NCBI GenBank assembly: GCA_963832725.1
Contig: CAWHVG010000003.1
Coordinates: 806,001 to 870,000, forward strand
DNA: 64,000 bases
Reading direction: 5' to 3'
Origin: JAEZBP01 sp963832725
GTDB taxonomy: Bacteria; Myxococcota_A; Polyangia; Polyangiales; Sandaracinaceae
Part shown: positions 45,295 through 57,555 of the stretch, piece by piece
Position numbering within the stretch: the stretch's first letter is position 1
Layout: the number at the start of each line of letters is the position of its first letter
The notes under the pieces: model-generated
The model's input: only the letters and a program-made list of their open reading frames with translations
What the model was told of the DNA's origin: nothing
The model's database searches: none
Translations under genes and position numbers: made by a program

Positions 45295-46300
45295 ATGACC
45301 TACCGCTTCGCTCTGGGCCTCAGCGCGCTCGTATCCCTCGCCGGATGCGTCGAAACCGCCCCCGCGTGTCCGAACCCGAACCAGCTCCGCAACCTGACCA
45401 GCGACGCCTGCGTGCCCCTCTCGGAGCTCGACGGCAGCGTGGCGAGGGACGCGAGCGATGGAGCTCCGCCGACGCCCGATGCGGGCCCGTGCGGTCTCTG
45501 CCCGGACGGCTTGCCGGTGTGCTTCGTCGGCGACGGCGGCGCCGGGCAATGCGTGCAGTGTGCCGGCGACGGAGACTGCACCGGCACCGGCGCCGAGAAG
45601 TGCAACCCCGCCAACGAGTGCGTCCAGTGTCTCGTCGACGCCGACTGCACTGACACCGCTGCCGCTCACTGCTCGGGAGGGAGCTGCGTGCCCTGCGAGA
45701 ACTCGAGCCAGTGCGCCGGAACCGGCGCCGCCACGCTTTGCGACACCGCTCGCAACCCGGCGATCTGCGTCGAGTGCACGGGCACGAGCGACTGCTCACT
45801 CACCCAAACGTGCAACCTCGTTACGAGCGCTTGCGATCCACAAGCCCAGCATGCCGCTCACTGATTGCCAGGCCTGCACGAACGACGATCAATGCACGGT
45901 CGGGTACGAAGTGCATCCCGCTCCAGTACATGGGCTCGGCACATGGCACGGGGGGCTACTGCCTCCGTCCCGTTCCGGGCTGCCAGCCGCCGCTGGCGAC
46001 CCCCGTGACCGCGACCAGCATCAACGGGGGTGGTTCGGGGACCTACTGCGGGATCGACACCGAGCCCTGACGACGTGCGAGGCCGTGCTCGCGCTGGAAG
46101 CGAACATGGAGTGCCCTGGGGGCTCCGACTCCGAATGCCCCGAAGGGGCCATCTGTCGGACGATCGGCAGCGGAGCCCTGAGCAATCGCTGCACCTACCT
46201 GTGCGGGAGCGGCGACGACTGCTTGGACGCGACCACGCGCCCCGTGCAGTCCACGTGCGGCAACGGTGGCACCAGTTCCGAATCCTACTGCGGCGGCTGA
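45295..46300 (+). pseudogene. Cys-rich secreted lipoprotein, three frameshifts
   Basis: The start gives a lipoprotein signal (LSALVSLAGC), then Asp/Pro-rich sequence and Cys-rich repeats of the CVQCAGDGDC type up to a stop at 45864. The same character then moves between frames: PLTDCQACTNDDQCTVGY (from about 45854), KCIPLQYMGSAHGTGGYC (from 45909) and LTTCEAVLALEANMECPGG (from 46067), ending at 46300. One-base changes at about 45853, at G45908 (extra) and in the CCC at 46065-46067 (one C missing) restore about 334 residues. All continue one Cys-rich protein related in style to the gene at 1-651. Either a decayed gene or a low-quality stretch. Confidence 0.75.
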
Positions 46301-46365
46301 GCACGGGGCGGGGCGTCCGGAGCTCCCCCGACGGCACCGACGGCACACCTGATATCCTCTGGTCG

Positions 46366-46752
46366 ATGGGCGGGGGAATCGCAGCTCGCCGGGTCCTGAT
46401 CGTCGAGGATGCGGCTCCCATGCGGACCATCCTCGGGCGCGCGCTCGAGCGCCTGCCCGGCGTGCGCTGGGACGAGGCGGTCGACGGAGTCGACGCGCTC
46501 AGGAAGCTCCGGCGCGTCGACTACGACTGCGTGCTCTTGGACCTGAACATGCCGCGGATGGACGGGCTGAAGCTGATCGAGCGGATCCGGGCTCCGCATA
46601 GGGCTCGCCGACCCCGCGTCGTCGTCGTCACCACGGGCCGAGCGACGCGCGACCGGGAGCGGGCCGTCGCGCTCGGCGCAGAGGCCTGTCTCATCAAGCC
46701 GGTGAAGCTCGACGAGGTCGCCGCGCTCGTCGGGAAGCTGCTCGACGTCTGA
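46366..46752 (+). CDS. Stand-alone CheY-like response regulator
   Basis: 128 residues from ATG 46366; the frame upstream runs through the broken lipoprotein gene. All receiver residues are present: acidic pair E14/D15 (LIVEDAAP), phospho-Asp D59 (LLDLNMP), T89/T90 (VVTTG) and K111 (LIKPV). There is no output domain, so it probably works by protein contact, as CheY does. No kinase gene is adjacent. Function beyond phospho-signalling unknown. Confidence 0.9.
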   Translation: MGGGIAARRVLIVEDAAPMRTILGRALERLPGVRWDEAVDGVDALRKLRRVDYDCVLLDLNMPRMDGLKLIERIRAPHRARRPRVVVVTTGRATRDRERAVALGAEACLIKPVKLDEVAALVGKLLDV

Positions 46753-46951
46753 TCCGAGCTCCGCGCGCGGCGCCGAATGCGACCGTGCAGCGCGGCTCGA
46801 TGTCGTTGCTCCGCTCGCGCCACGTTGGACGCGCCGCCGGGCGACGCGCGGCTCGCAGCACGGCGCGTTCGACCCGAAGACACGCCTCCGTGCGGAAGCT
46901 GGACCGGGCAGCAGTCGACGGGATGGCAGCGAGGCGGCGCGCCGGTGCAGC

Positions 46952-47650
46952 TCAGCTCGACTCGGACGCCGCGGCAGCGGGCGGCGCGGCTGGCTCCGCC
47001 GGGGCGTCGTCGTCCATCGAGCGCACCACCCCGTACGCGACGGCGCCGACCAGGGCCGCGATCACCAGCGCCAACCCCAGGAGCCCGAAGATGAGCGCGA
47101 AGTCCGAGCCCTCCTTCTCTTCCTTCTTGCGCGAGAGCGCCGGGAGCATCTGGTACGTCGGCGCCTGCGCCGCGAAATTGCGCTTGCGGCGCGGCGGATC
47201 TCGCGGGGCGACCTCCGCGGACTTCGCGGCCTCGAGCCGGATCTGCACCGCCTGGAGCTCGAGGCTCCTGGACACTTCGAAGGTGGGTGAGCCGGGCGCC
47301 GGAACCTGCGGCTTCGGTCGCGGGAGCTCCGTTCGTATCGTGTCGGGCGCGTCGACCCAGGGAGAGCTCGCGAGCTCTTGCGCCGCGCTCGGATCCGGCG
47401 CCTGCTGCGGCATCCCGACGATGACCGGCGCCGCGCTCGAGGGCGCGGTGAAGCTCGGCGGAAGCTCCACCGGTGGCGGCATACCGGGCAAGGTCTGCGG
47501 CGCCGAGGCAAAGCGGTGGAAGGGCGAAGGTTGCGCCTCGAGGGTCGGAGGAGCGTCCTCGTACGTCGGCGCGCGCAGGTCGGGGAGCTCGCGGGCTGTA
47601 GGCTCGTCGTCCACCAAGTTTCGAGCCGTGTACCGCGGTCCTTCCGTCAT
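46952..47650 (-). CDS. Pro-rich protein with C-terminal membrane anchor
   Basis: 232 residues from ATG 47650. The longer frame beyond it is opposite the epimerase and deacylase genes and is rejected. A Pro/Ala/Glu-rich N-terminal half (MTEGPRYTARNLVDDEPTAR, then PTYEDAPPTLEAQPSPFHRF) leads to a helical stretch and a membrane segment near the end (FALIFGLLGLALVIAALVGAV), followed by a short Ala/Pro tail. The layout resembles the product at 43115 (cytoplasmic Pro-rich arm, tail anchor). No domain is recognised. It is transcribed toward the CheY-like gene. Confidence 0.75.
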   Translation of the reverse strand: MTEGPRYTARNLVDDEPTARELPDLRAPTYEDAPPTLEAQPSPFHRFASAPQTLPGMPPPVELPPSFTAPSSAAPVIVGMPQQAPDPSAAQELASSPWVDAPDTIRTELPRPKPQVPAPGSPTFEVSRSLELQAVQIRLEAAKSAEVAPRDPPRRKRNFAAQAPTYQMLPALSRKKEEKEGSDFALIFGLLGLALVIAALVGAVAYGVVRSMDDDAPAEPAAPPAAAASESS

Positions 47651-47743
47651 GCCCCGATCCGCTCCTTCAGAACGGCGCAATCTTACCACGCCGGCGCCCC
47701 GGCGTCCGTTGCGCGACGCTCTGGTCGATGCCAGAGCGCTGGG

Positions 47744-48712
47744 ATGAAGCCTTCGAGGTTGGCGCTCGTGACGGGGGCGGGCGGCTTCGTCGGCGCGCGC
47801 TTGGTGATGGCGCTGCGCGACGCGGGCTGGCGCACGCGCGCGCTGGAGCACCGCGCCCCGTGCATGCCGGCTGACGAGCGCACGCGGGGCGACATTGCGG
47901 ACGAAGAGACCTGCGCTCGCGCCGTCGCCGGTGTCCGCGCCGTGTTCCACTGCGCCGCGCGGGTCGAGCCGAAGGGCGAGACGGAGGCGCTGGCGATCAA
48001 CCGGACGGCGACGCTCACCCTCGCGCGCGCGGCGCGCGACGCCGGCGCGGGCACGTTCGTGTTCCTGAGCAGCCAGACGGTCCTCGGCGCGGGCGCGGGT
48101 GAGCGAGGGCCCCTCGACGAGACGGCTCCCTGCACGCCGCAGACGATCTACGCGCGGAGCAAGCTCGCGGCCGAGCGGGCGCTGACGGAGCTCGACGCCG
48201 GGCCGATGCGGATCGTGATCCTGCGCCCTCCCCTGGTCTACGGGCCCGGCGAGCGGCGGAGCTTTCTCGCGCTGACGCGCGCCGCGGCCGGCGGGCTCCC
48301 GTCGCTGGGTCGAGGCGACAACCGCCTGAGCTTCTGCCACGTCGAGAACCTCACCGCCGCGATGCTCTTCGTCGCCACCGACGAGCGCGCCCGCGGCGTG
48401 CTCCATGTGGCCGATCCGAGGCCCGTCACGCTGCGCGAGGCGCTCGACACGATCGCCCGCGCCGCGGGATCGCGACGACTGCCGGGACACGTCCCGCTCC
48501 GGCTCGCGCGGAGGATCGCGCGCGGCGCCGAGCTCGCCTTCGCCGGCGTGGGACGGCGCGCGCCGCTCGACCGACCGCGGCTCGACACCCTCACCCTCGA
48601 CCGCCCCCTCGACACGTCCGCGCTCAGGGCGCTCGGGTTCGTGCCGCCCGTCGAGTTCGACGAAGGCGTGGGTGAGACCGTCGCTCGCTTTCGCGAAGAC
48701 GGCGTCCTCTGA
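47744..48712 (+). CDS. NAD-dependent epimerase/dehydratase (extended SDR)
   Basis: 322 residues from ATG 47744. The cofactor motif is VTGAGGFVGARLVMALRDAG; catalytic Ser/Thr region FLSSQTVLG; YxxxK as YARSKLAAE. RIVILRPPLVYGPGERR and SFCHVENLTAAMLF are typical of sugar-nucleotide or sterol-type SDRs (3-beta-HSD-like). It may act on a sugar, lipid or isoprenoid; the sequence gives no substrate. The preceding 93 bases contain the start region of the divergent Pro-rich gene. Followed by an HDAC-family gene on the same strand. Confidence 0.87.
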   Translation: MKPSRLALVTGAGGFVGARLVMALRDAGWRTRALEHRAPCMPADERTRGDIADEETCARAVAGVRAVFHCAARVEPKGETEALAINRTATLTLARAARDAGAGTFVFLSSQTVLGAGAGERGPLDETAPCTPQTIYARSKLAAERALTELDAGPMRIVILRPPLVYGPGERRSFLALTRAAAGGLPSLGRGDNRLSFCHVENLTAAMLFVATDERARGVLHVADPRPVTLREALDTIARAAGSRRLPGHVPLRLARRIARGAELAFAGVGRRAPLDRPRLDTLTLDRPLDTSALRALGFVPPVEFDEGVGETVARFREDGVL

Positions 48713-48854
48713 CCGACAGCCCACCTTGCGACGAAGCGCCCGGCGTGAGCATCGTCCGCGCTCGTGGCGCGACCTCGATCGCGTCCCCCTCGAATGTCGC
48801 GAGAGCGAGCGCGCCGACTTGCGTGTCGACGATCGTCGTGGGCATGCCTCCTTC

Positions 48855-49907
48855 GTGACGAGCACGAACGAGACGCTGGCGGTGGTCGACAATCCTCGCT
48901 TCGACGAGCACCGGCCCGAGGGGCCGCACCCAGAGCGCCCCGAGCGGCTGGCGGCAGCGCGAGCCGGGCTGCGGGCGGCACTCGATGGCGCCCCGGCGCT
49001 GGAGGTCCCGACGCGGGCGGCACGCGACGAGGAGATCGAGGCGGTGCACGGCCGCGAATACGTGCTGGCGTTGGAGAGAGCGTTGCGCGGCGGGTCCGGG
49101 CACGTCGATCCGGACACCTATTACTCGGCCTCGACGCGGGAGGCGGCCTGGCACGCCGCCGGAGGTGCGATCGAGCTCACGCGCGGTCTGATGGAGGGGC
49201 GCGCACGCCGCGGGATCGCCCTCCTGAGACCGCCGGGACATCATGCCGAGGCGGACCGCGCGATGGGGTTCTGCCTGCTCAACAATGTCGCCGTGGCGGC
49301 CCGAGCTGCGCAGCGTGCCGGCGCGGCGCGCGTCGCGATCGTGGACTGGGACGTCCATCACGGGAACGGGACGCAGCACATGTTCGAGGCCGATCCGGAC
49401 GTGCTCTTCGTGTCGTTGCACCAGTGGCCGCTCTATCCCGGAACCGGCGCCGCGACGGAGGTCGGCCGCGGCGCGGGCGTCGGCCGCACCTGCAACCTCG
49501 CCCTGCCGCCGATGAGCGGGGACGAGGTCTACGGCGCCGCCTTCCGCGAGGTGGTGCTCCCGCTCCTGCGCGCGCATCGCCCGGACATCGTGCTGGTCTC
49601 CGCCGGCTTCGACGGCCACGCCCGCGATCCGCTCGCCGGCATGGAGCTCTCGGCAGCCGCCTACGGCGCGATGGCGGCCGCGCTCGTCACCGAAGCGGAG
49701 GCGATGGGGCACGGCCGCGTCGCCTTCCTGCTGGAGGGTGGCTACGACCTCGCCGCACTCGAGGCGAGCGTCGCCGCCACCGTTCGCGCCGCCCGAGGCG
49801 TACCAGTCGCGCTTCCGGAAGGGAAGATCCCATCGCCGATGGGCGACGCGATCGCCACCACGCGACGCGCGCTCGAGGCAGCGCGGGGCGCCCACCTCAC
49901 CGGCTGA
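48855..49907 (+). CDS. Histone deacetylase/acetoin-utilisation family deacylase
   Basis: 350 residues from GTG 48855, the first start in frame before the family sequence (TLAVVDNPRFDEHRPEGPHPERPERL). The zinc-site motifs are present: LLRPPGHHAE (active-site His pair), IVDWDVHHGNGTQ (zinc Asp and His), SAGFDGHARDPLAG (zinc Asp), FLLEGGYD (with the region of the catalytic Tyr equivalent). Bacterial members remove acyl groups from small amines or lysines. It ends 12 bases from the convergent PEGA/TPR gene. Substrate unknown. Confidence 0.92.
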   Translation: MTSTNETLAVVDNPRFDEHRPEGPHPERPERLAAARAGLRAALDGAPALEVPTRAARDEEIEAVHGREYVLALERALRGGSGHVDPDTYYSASTREAAWHAAGGAIELTRGLMEGRARRGIALLRPPGHHAEADRAMGFCLLNNVAVAARAAQRAGAARVAIVDWDVHHGNGTQHMFEADPDVLFVSLHQWPLYPGTGAATEVGRGAGVGRTCNLALPPMSGDEVYGAAFREVVLPLLRAHRPDIVLVSAGFDGHARDPLAGMELSAAAYGAMAAALVTEAEAMGHGRVAFLLEGGYDLAALEASVAATVRAARGVPVALPEGKIPSPMGDAIATTRRALEAARGAHLTG

Positions 49908-49919
49908 GCAGAGCGCGAA

Positions 49920-50876
49920 TCACTCCGGGCCGCGAACGGTGGTGTTCGGCGTGTCCTGATCCGGCACGGTGATGCGCTCGCTTCCCACCGACCGTCCCTC
50001 CGCGAACCAGAGGATGAGGCCGACGACGGCGCACCCGATGGCCGCGCCCAGCAGTCCGTCCGAGTAGGCCGCCCACGTGCGGGCGTCGCCGAGGTTCGAT
50101 TGCCGGGACGCCGCCTCCACCCCGAGCCCGATGCTGGTTCCGAGGGCGGCCACGCCGAGCCCCCACGCGACCCAAGTGAAGATGCGGTCGGCCTGGATCG
50201 AGCGGTAGCGGGTCTCCGGGGTCAGATCCGCGTAGGCCGTCGTCGGGACGCCCGCTTCGACGCTCACCTCGGAGCGGAACGGGATGTAGCCTTCCCGGCG
50301 GACGACCAGCGAGTGCCGCCCCGGCTCGACCTGGCGCGGCTCCGCCCATGGAGAACGGCCCGCGTCCTGCCCGTCGAGCTCAATCGCGGCGCCCTCGTGG
50401 TTGGTGGTCAGGCGCAAGGTGCCGGTGGTGGGACGCGTGCGGCGCGCCTCCCGCTCCGCCTCGGCGCGCTCGCGCAAGCTGGCGATGTGCTGCTCGACCT
50501 CGTCGCGATCGGGCGGGTCGACACGATCGCGCAGGTAGCGCTGGTAGAAATCGACCGCCGGCTCGTACTCGGAGAGCTCCTCGTGCGCGCGGGCGATGTT
50601 GAACCAGAGGTCGGCGCTCGGGACCTGTTCGGCCGCTAGGGAGAACGCGCGGATGGCCTCGCGGTAGCGGTGGGCCGAGAAGTGCTCGACGCCCTCCATG
50701 AAGTGCTGGCGGGCTTCTCGGGTCGCCTCGAGGTTCTCGGGCGCGGGCGCCTCGACTTGCTCCGCCGCCGCCTCCGCCCCGTCCTGCGCGCGCGCACCGG
50801 CGCCGACCAACGACGCTCCGGCGAAGAGGAGCGCTCCGGCGAGCGCGCGGAGCGCGGAGAGGCGAGAGACGATCAC
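49920..50876 (-). CDS. Secreted TPR-PEGA protein with C-terminal membrane helices
   Basis: 318 residues. A signal segment (ALRALAGALLFAGASLVGAGARA) is followed by a TPR-like part (about 50-135: FMEGVEHFSAHRYREAIRAF, DLWFNIARAHEELSEYEPAV), a PEGA domain (about 145-215: GTLRLTTNHEGAAIELDGQD), and two hydrophobic helices (TWVAWGLGVAALGTSIGLG and LLGAAIGCAVVGLILWFA). This domain order is frequent in myxobacterial genomes; the function is unknown. The product would be in the inner membrane with the TPR/PEGA part outside the cytoplasm. Confidence 0.87.
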   Translation of the reverse strand: MIVSRLSALRALAGALLFAGASLVGAGARAQDGAEAAAEQVEAPAPENLEATREARQHFMEGVEHFSAHRYREAIRAFSLAAEQVPSADLWFNIARAHEELSEYEPAVDFYQRYLRDRVDPPDRDEVEQHIASLRERAEAEREARRTRPTTGTLRLTTNHEGAAIELDGQDAGRSPWAEPRQVEPGRHSLVVRREGYIPFRSEVSVEAGVPTTAYADLTPETRYRSIQADRIFTWVAWGLGVAALGTSIGLGVEAASRQSNLGDARTWAAYSDGLLGAAIGCAVVGLILWFAEGRSVGSERITVPDQDTPNTTVRGPE

Positions 50877-51049
50877 CGCCCGCGAGCATACCGCCGTCGC
50901 TCGGACCTTGTCACTCGCCCACGGGGCACGCGCCGCTTTGGGGGCTCCCGCGCGACGCCCTGCTACACTCGGCCCGCCCCCATGCGCGAGTCGACGATCG
51001 CACCGCCTCGACCCCTCCGAGCGCAGCCACCCGAGGTGAGGCCCCGGCG

Positions 51050-52396
51050 GTGAGCGACGCCTGGCGCATCTTCTGTGACGACGCCGAGCTGGCGGTCGAG
51101 TGTGCGCGCGCGGCGGCGCCGCTCGGTGTGCCCGTCGAGCCGGAGATCGCCGACGACGCGCTCGAGCGCGCGCGCGCCGCGGTCCAGGCCGGTGCCCGAG
51201 TCGCGGTGGCCCTCTCCGCGGCGCCGAGCCCGGCCGCGCTCACCCGGCTCGCGGCCCGGAGCCGGGCGGAGGCGCTACCGATCGCCATCGTCGCCGCGCC
51301 GGCTCCGCGGACCAAGGCGCTCCTGGTCGCCCGCGATCTCGGGCTCGTCGCCGTCTCCGAAGTGAGCCCGCTCTTGGCCTGCGTCGCCCTGCTCCGCGCG
51401 GGGGCGAGCCATCCGTGGACGGCGTCCGCGCGCGGGCTCACGCCTCTCGATCGCATCCGCCTCGGCGAGGACGCCCTGGTCTCGGGCCGCGGCGGCGGCA
51501 AGCTCGTGCGGGTGGACGACGGACGGCTGGGCTGGTCGAGCCGCGGCGAGCCGGTCGTGCTCGGCGAGCCGACGGCGGTCGGCGAGGCGCTCTCGGCGCT
51601 CAGGGCCCGAACCGAGGCGAGCCCGCCCGCGCGCGCCGTGATCCAGGTGGACCAGGCGGCCGTGCAGCAGGTGATCTTCGGACCGCCCCGCGCGCTCTCC
51701 GATCCGGCGAGCAAGGCGGCGCTGGAGCCCTACGGCCTGCCGCTGCCCATCGAGGAGCTCTGCACGAGCCCCTCCCGCGCGGCCGCGGAGGCGGCGCGGA
51801 TCGGCTTCCCGGTCCGCATCTCGCTGGCCAGCCCCGATCTGCGGGTCTGGGATCACCTCGACCTGGCGGTCGACGGCGTCGACAACGCAGCGCGGGTCCG
51901 CGACGTGTACCGGCAGATGATGGCCATGGCGAGCGAGCGACAGCCCGACGCGCGCTTGCTCGGCGTCGCGGTGACGGCCACCACGACGGCGCAGGCCCTC
52001 CTCGGCGTCGTGGCCGAGCCCCTGCCGGACGGGCGCGTACTGGCGGAGATCGGGTTCGCCGATCCCCACGGACGAGCGGCCGGAGACCGGACCTTCACGG
52101 TGCTGCCGGCGGCGCACGAGGCCGTGGACCGCGTGCTGGCCCGACTCGCGGGCGCCGAGCTGGTGCTGGGCGGCGGGCCCGCGCAGCGCAGGGCGTGCGT
52201 CTCCGCGCTCACCGACGTGCTCCTGCGACTGGCAGCGTTCGTCGACGAGCGCCGCGACGAGGTCGAGCGCGTGGAGCTGAACCCGCTCGCGCTGCTGGTC
52301 GGCGGCAGCGTCGAAGTGCGCGAAGCCTGCGTCAGCGTCGGCGACGCGTTTCTGCGCTCCCTCGAATCGCCTCGCGCCGCTGGCGAGCGAAGCTGA
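51050..52396 (+). CDS. ATP-grasp acyl-CoA synthetase-like protein
   Basis: 448 residues from GTG 51050. The C-terminal half (about 215-430) resembles the ATP-grasp part of NDP-forming acetyl-CoA synthetases: LEPYGLPLPIEELCTSPSRAAAEAARIGFPV and VERVELNPLALL. The N-terminal half is Ala-rich with the pattern of a CoA-ligase (FDX-ACB/ligase) domain (LPIAIVAAPAPRTKALLVARDLGLVAVSEVSPLLA) rather than the usual CoA-binding domain. The nucleotide and CoA motifs are weak, so it may be inactive or act on another acyl group. No partner subunit gene is adjacent. Assignment by partial motif only. Confidence 0.72.
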   Translation: MSDAWRIFCDDAELAVECARAAAPLGVPVEPEIADDALERARAAVQAGARVAVALSAAPSPAALTRLAARSRAEALPIAIVAAPAPRTKALLVARDLGLVAVSEVSPLLACVALLRAGASHPWTASARGLTPLDRIRLGEDALVSGRGGGKLVRVDDGRLGWSSRGEPVVLGEPTAVGEALSALRARTEASPPARAVIQVDQAAVQQVIFGPPRALSDPASKAALEPYGLPLPIEELCTSPSRAAAEAARIGFPVRISLASPDLRVWDHLDLAVDGVDNAARVRDVYRQMMAMASERQPDARLLGVAVTATTTAQALLGVVAEPLPDGRVLAEIGFADPHGRAAGDRTFTVLPAAHEAVDRVLARLAGAELVLGGGPAQRRACVSALTDVLLRLAAFVDERRDEVERVELNPLALLVGGSVEVREACVSVGDAFLRSLESPRAAGERS

Positions 52397-52621
52397 TCGC
52401 GGCGGAGGGCGCGGCACGCGCCAGACGGCTCATCGACCGTCCAGCGCGCTCTGGCCCCGGGTGCTTTGCCCGGAGTATCACCAGAACGTCCGATGATCCC
52501 GAAGTTCCGTTTTTACGAGCCATTCCGGCGCCCCGAGGAATACGAGACGTATCGCGTAGGGCGCCGAGAATGGCTCGCGGAGCAGAGGATTCTGGAGGAC
52601 GAAGTGGTGAATGGCTCGGGG

Positions 52622-52834
52622 TCAGAGCCCCCGACTCTGCTGGACGCACTCACCGTCCACGCAGTTGGCGCCCTCTTCACAGCCAGAAACCGACGAACCG
52701 TCCACGTCGTGCGAGCAGGACGGGGGAAACGGAGGCCAGCCGATGGCGAAGGCCGCACCGAAATAGAGAATCCCCAAGATGCCCACGATGAGCGAAATCT
52801 TGACGAGGGGGCTGGAGTCTTCCCAAAAGCTCAT
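52622..52834 (-). CDS. Small membrane protein with Cys-rich tail
   Basis: 70 residues from ATG 52834, with AAGGAGG 7 bases upstream. A membrane segment (ISLIVGILGILYFGAAFAIGW) is followed by a Cys-rich tail (SCSHDVDGSSVSGCEEGANC, then VDGECVQQ), which is probably outside the cytoplasm and disulfide-bonded. No family is recognised. A frame on the other strand (52466-52924) covers the same bases and lacks a ribosome site. Flanked by the ATP-grasp gene and, divergently, the acyl-CoA ligase gene. Confidence 0.85.
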   Translation of the reverse strand: MSFWEDSSPLVKISLIVGILGILYFGAAFAIGWPPFPPSCSHDVDGSSVSGCEEGANCVDGECVQQSRGL

Positions 52835-52946
52835 GCAGTCGCCTCCTTGCTGCGAACCGGGTGCCAGAGTACGGACAGCCGCGCTCAGCGGTCAATAAGA
52901 ACGGCGCTCTCGCGGATTTTTTAAGCGACAGCGAATACCACCACGC

Positions 52947-54587
52947 ATGCCTCACACCTCGCTCTCGGAATGGGCCGCCCGCGCCAAGGCGGTGGGTCGA
53001 GTCGCCTTTCGCACCGGAATTGCCTTCGAAACCCGGCCGCACGGGGTGGCGGCCGCGCTCCGGGCGCGCCTGAACGGGCCTCTGGGCCTCTCTGCGCTGT
53101 TGCGAATCCACGCGGCCAGCCGCCCCGACGCGCCGGCAATCGTCTTCGAGCAGCGGACGTGGACCTGGCGCGAAGCGGACGAGCGGGTCAATCGCCTCGC
53201 GTCGGCGCTCCGGCGCGAAGTGGGCCTCGGCGCCGGTGACGCCGCCGTCCTGGTGATGCACAACAGGCCCGAGATCCTCGAGGCCCAGGCCGCGCTGGCG
53301 CGGATCGGCGGCTCGGCGGTGAGCGTGAGCTGGCGCTCGACGCCCGACGAGCTCGCGTACTTGGTCGAGCACTCCGGCGCCCGCGCCGTGCTGGTGGAGG
53401 CCGACCTGGCCCAGGGCATCGAGACGGCGCGCCCGCGGCTGAACGGCGTGGCGAAGAAGGGCTTCGTCTCGGTCGGCGGCGAACGGGACGGCTTCGTCGG
53501 CTACGACGCGCTGATCCGCCGCGGCCTGCCCGAGCGGGCGAACCACCCCGAAGGCGCCGTCGTCATCTACACCAGCGGCACCACCGGCAAGCCGAAAGGC
53601 GCCGTCCGCCGCTTCCCGAAGGAGATGGCGTGGGCGGTCGTGCACGTGCTCGACGAGCTGCCCTTCCGCTCCGATGATCGCCACCTGGCCGTGGCGCCGA
53701 TGTACCACTCGACGGCGTTCGGGTTCATCGGGTTCACCATGATCCTGGGCGGCGCGGTGGTGATCGAGCGCAAGTTCGATCCCGAACGCTTCTTGGCCGT
53801 GGTCGAGCGGGAGCGGATCACCACCACGGCGGTGGTGCCGACCATGCTGCACCGCATCCTGGCGCTGCCCGAATCGGTGCGGCGGCGCTACGACACGCGC
53901 AGCCTGCGAGCGATCCTCTGCGGCGGCGCTCCGCTCAGCGGCGAGCTGGCTCGGCGCGTGATCGAGGAGATGGGGCACGTCCTCTACAACTTCTACGGCG
54001 CGACCGAGACGGGGCTCAACACCCTCGCGACGCCGGAGGAGCTGCTCCGCGCGCCCGGCACGATCGGCCACCGGATCGGGGGCAACGAGATCCGTCTGCT
54101 CGACGACGCGGGCCGCGAGGTCCCCGAAGGCGAGACGGGCGAGCTCTGGGTCCGGAACGCGATGCTGGTCGCGGGCTACCATCGCGACCGCGAGGCGACC
54201 GAGGCGTCGATGCGCGAGGGCTTCTTCAGCGTCGGCGATCTCGCCCATCGGGACGCGAACGGGCTCTTTCACATCGACGGGCGCAAGCGGGACATGGTCA
54301 TCAGCGGCGGGGTGAACGTGTACCCGGCCGAGGTGGAGGAGATCCTGAGCCGCCATCCGCAGGTGGACGAGGTGGCGGTCATCGGCGTGCCCGACGAGGA
54401 GTGGGGCGAGCGGGTGCGCGCGTTCGTCGTGCCGCGTGAAGGCGAGCTGGACGAGGCCGAGCTGATCGGCTGGGCGCGCCAACACCTGGCCGGGCCCAAG
54501 GTGCCGCGCGAAGTGCGGGTGATCGACGCGCTGCCCAAGAACCCGACCGGCAAGGTGCTCAAGCGCGAGCTGCGCACGCTCGACTGA
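52947..54587 (+). CDS. Acyl-CoA synthetase (AMP-binding family)
   Basis: 546 residues. The adenylation motifs are clear: the ATP loop YTSGTTGKPKGAV, YNFYGATETG, GYHRDREAT, the hinge GRKRDMVISGGVNVYPAEVEE and the terminal Lys region NPTGKVLKREL. It activates a carboxylic acid, likely a fatty acid, to an acyl-AMP and then acyl-CoA (long-chain FadD-type). The N-terminal about 45 residues are unlike the family core and may be a membrane-contact segment. It ends 35 bases from the convergent uvrA. Chain length cannot be read from sequence. Confidence 0.92.
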   Translation: MPHTSLSEWAARAKAVGRVAFRTGIAFETRPHGVAAALRARLNGPLGLSALLRIHAASRPDAPAIVFEQRTWTWREADERVNRLASALRREVGLGAGDAAVLVMHNRPEILEAQAALARIGGSAVSVSWRSTPDELAYLVEHSGARAVLVEADLAQGIETARPRLNGVAKKGFVSVGGERDGFVGYDALIRRGLPERANHPEGAVVIYTSGTTGKPKGAVRRFPKEMAWAVVHVLDELPFRSDDRHLAVAPMYHSTAFGFIGFTMILGGAVVIERKFDPERFLAVVERERITTTAVVPTMLHRILALPESVRRRYDTRSLRAILCGGAPLSGELARRVIEEMGHVLYNFYGATETGLNTLATPEELLRAPGTIGHRIGGNEIRLLDDAGREVPEGETGELWVRNAMLVAGYHRDREATEASMREGFFSVGDLAHRDANGLFHIDGRKRDMVISGGVNVYPAEVEEILSRHPQVDEVAVIGVPDEEWGERVRAFVVPREGELDEAELIGWARQHLAGPKVPREVRVIDALPKNPTGKVLKRELRTLD

Positions 54588-54622
54588 CCTCGCGCCTTCG
54601 CCCACCCGCGAGCGCTCGTTCG

Positions 54623-57413
<2,791 letters not shown>

Positions 57414-57555
57414 CGTTCACCTGCCGCCTGAGTGAGGTGAGATAGCGCGTCGGGGCGCAGGTGCAGCCGGCACGCCGTGAGCCGCCCGTCGGCGCGTGCT
57501 CATGCCCGCTCGAATCCGCGATCGAGACCGGCCGGCCCGGCCCGGCCCCGCTCGC

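Noticed and set aside
45458..46070. Alternative frames in the broken lipoprotein region as separate genes
   Set aside because: Each fragment continues the Cys-rich pattern of one protein, so separate genes are less likely than frameshifts.
52466..52924. 152-codon + strand frame (with MIPKFRFYEPFRRPEEY)
   Set aside because: No ribosome site or domain; the opposite strand has a well-formed small membrane protein with AAGGAGG. The first 50 residues look moderately protein-like, so a remnant cannot be fully excluded.
57414..57555. Possible tRNA or small RNA between pdxA and uvrA
   Set aside because: No cloverleaf or conserved TPsiC-type segment is visible; the sequence is simply GC-rich.
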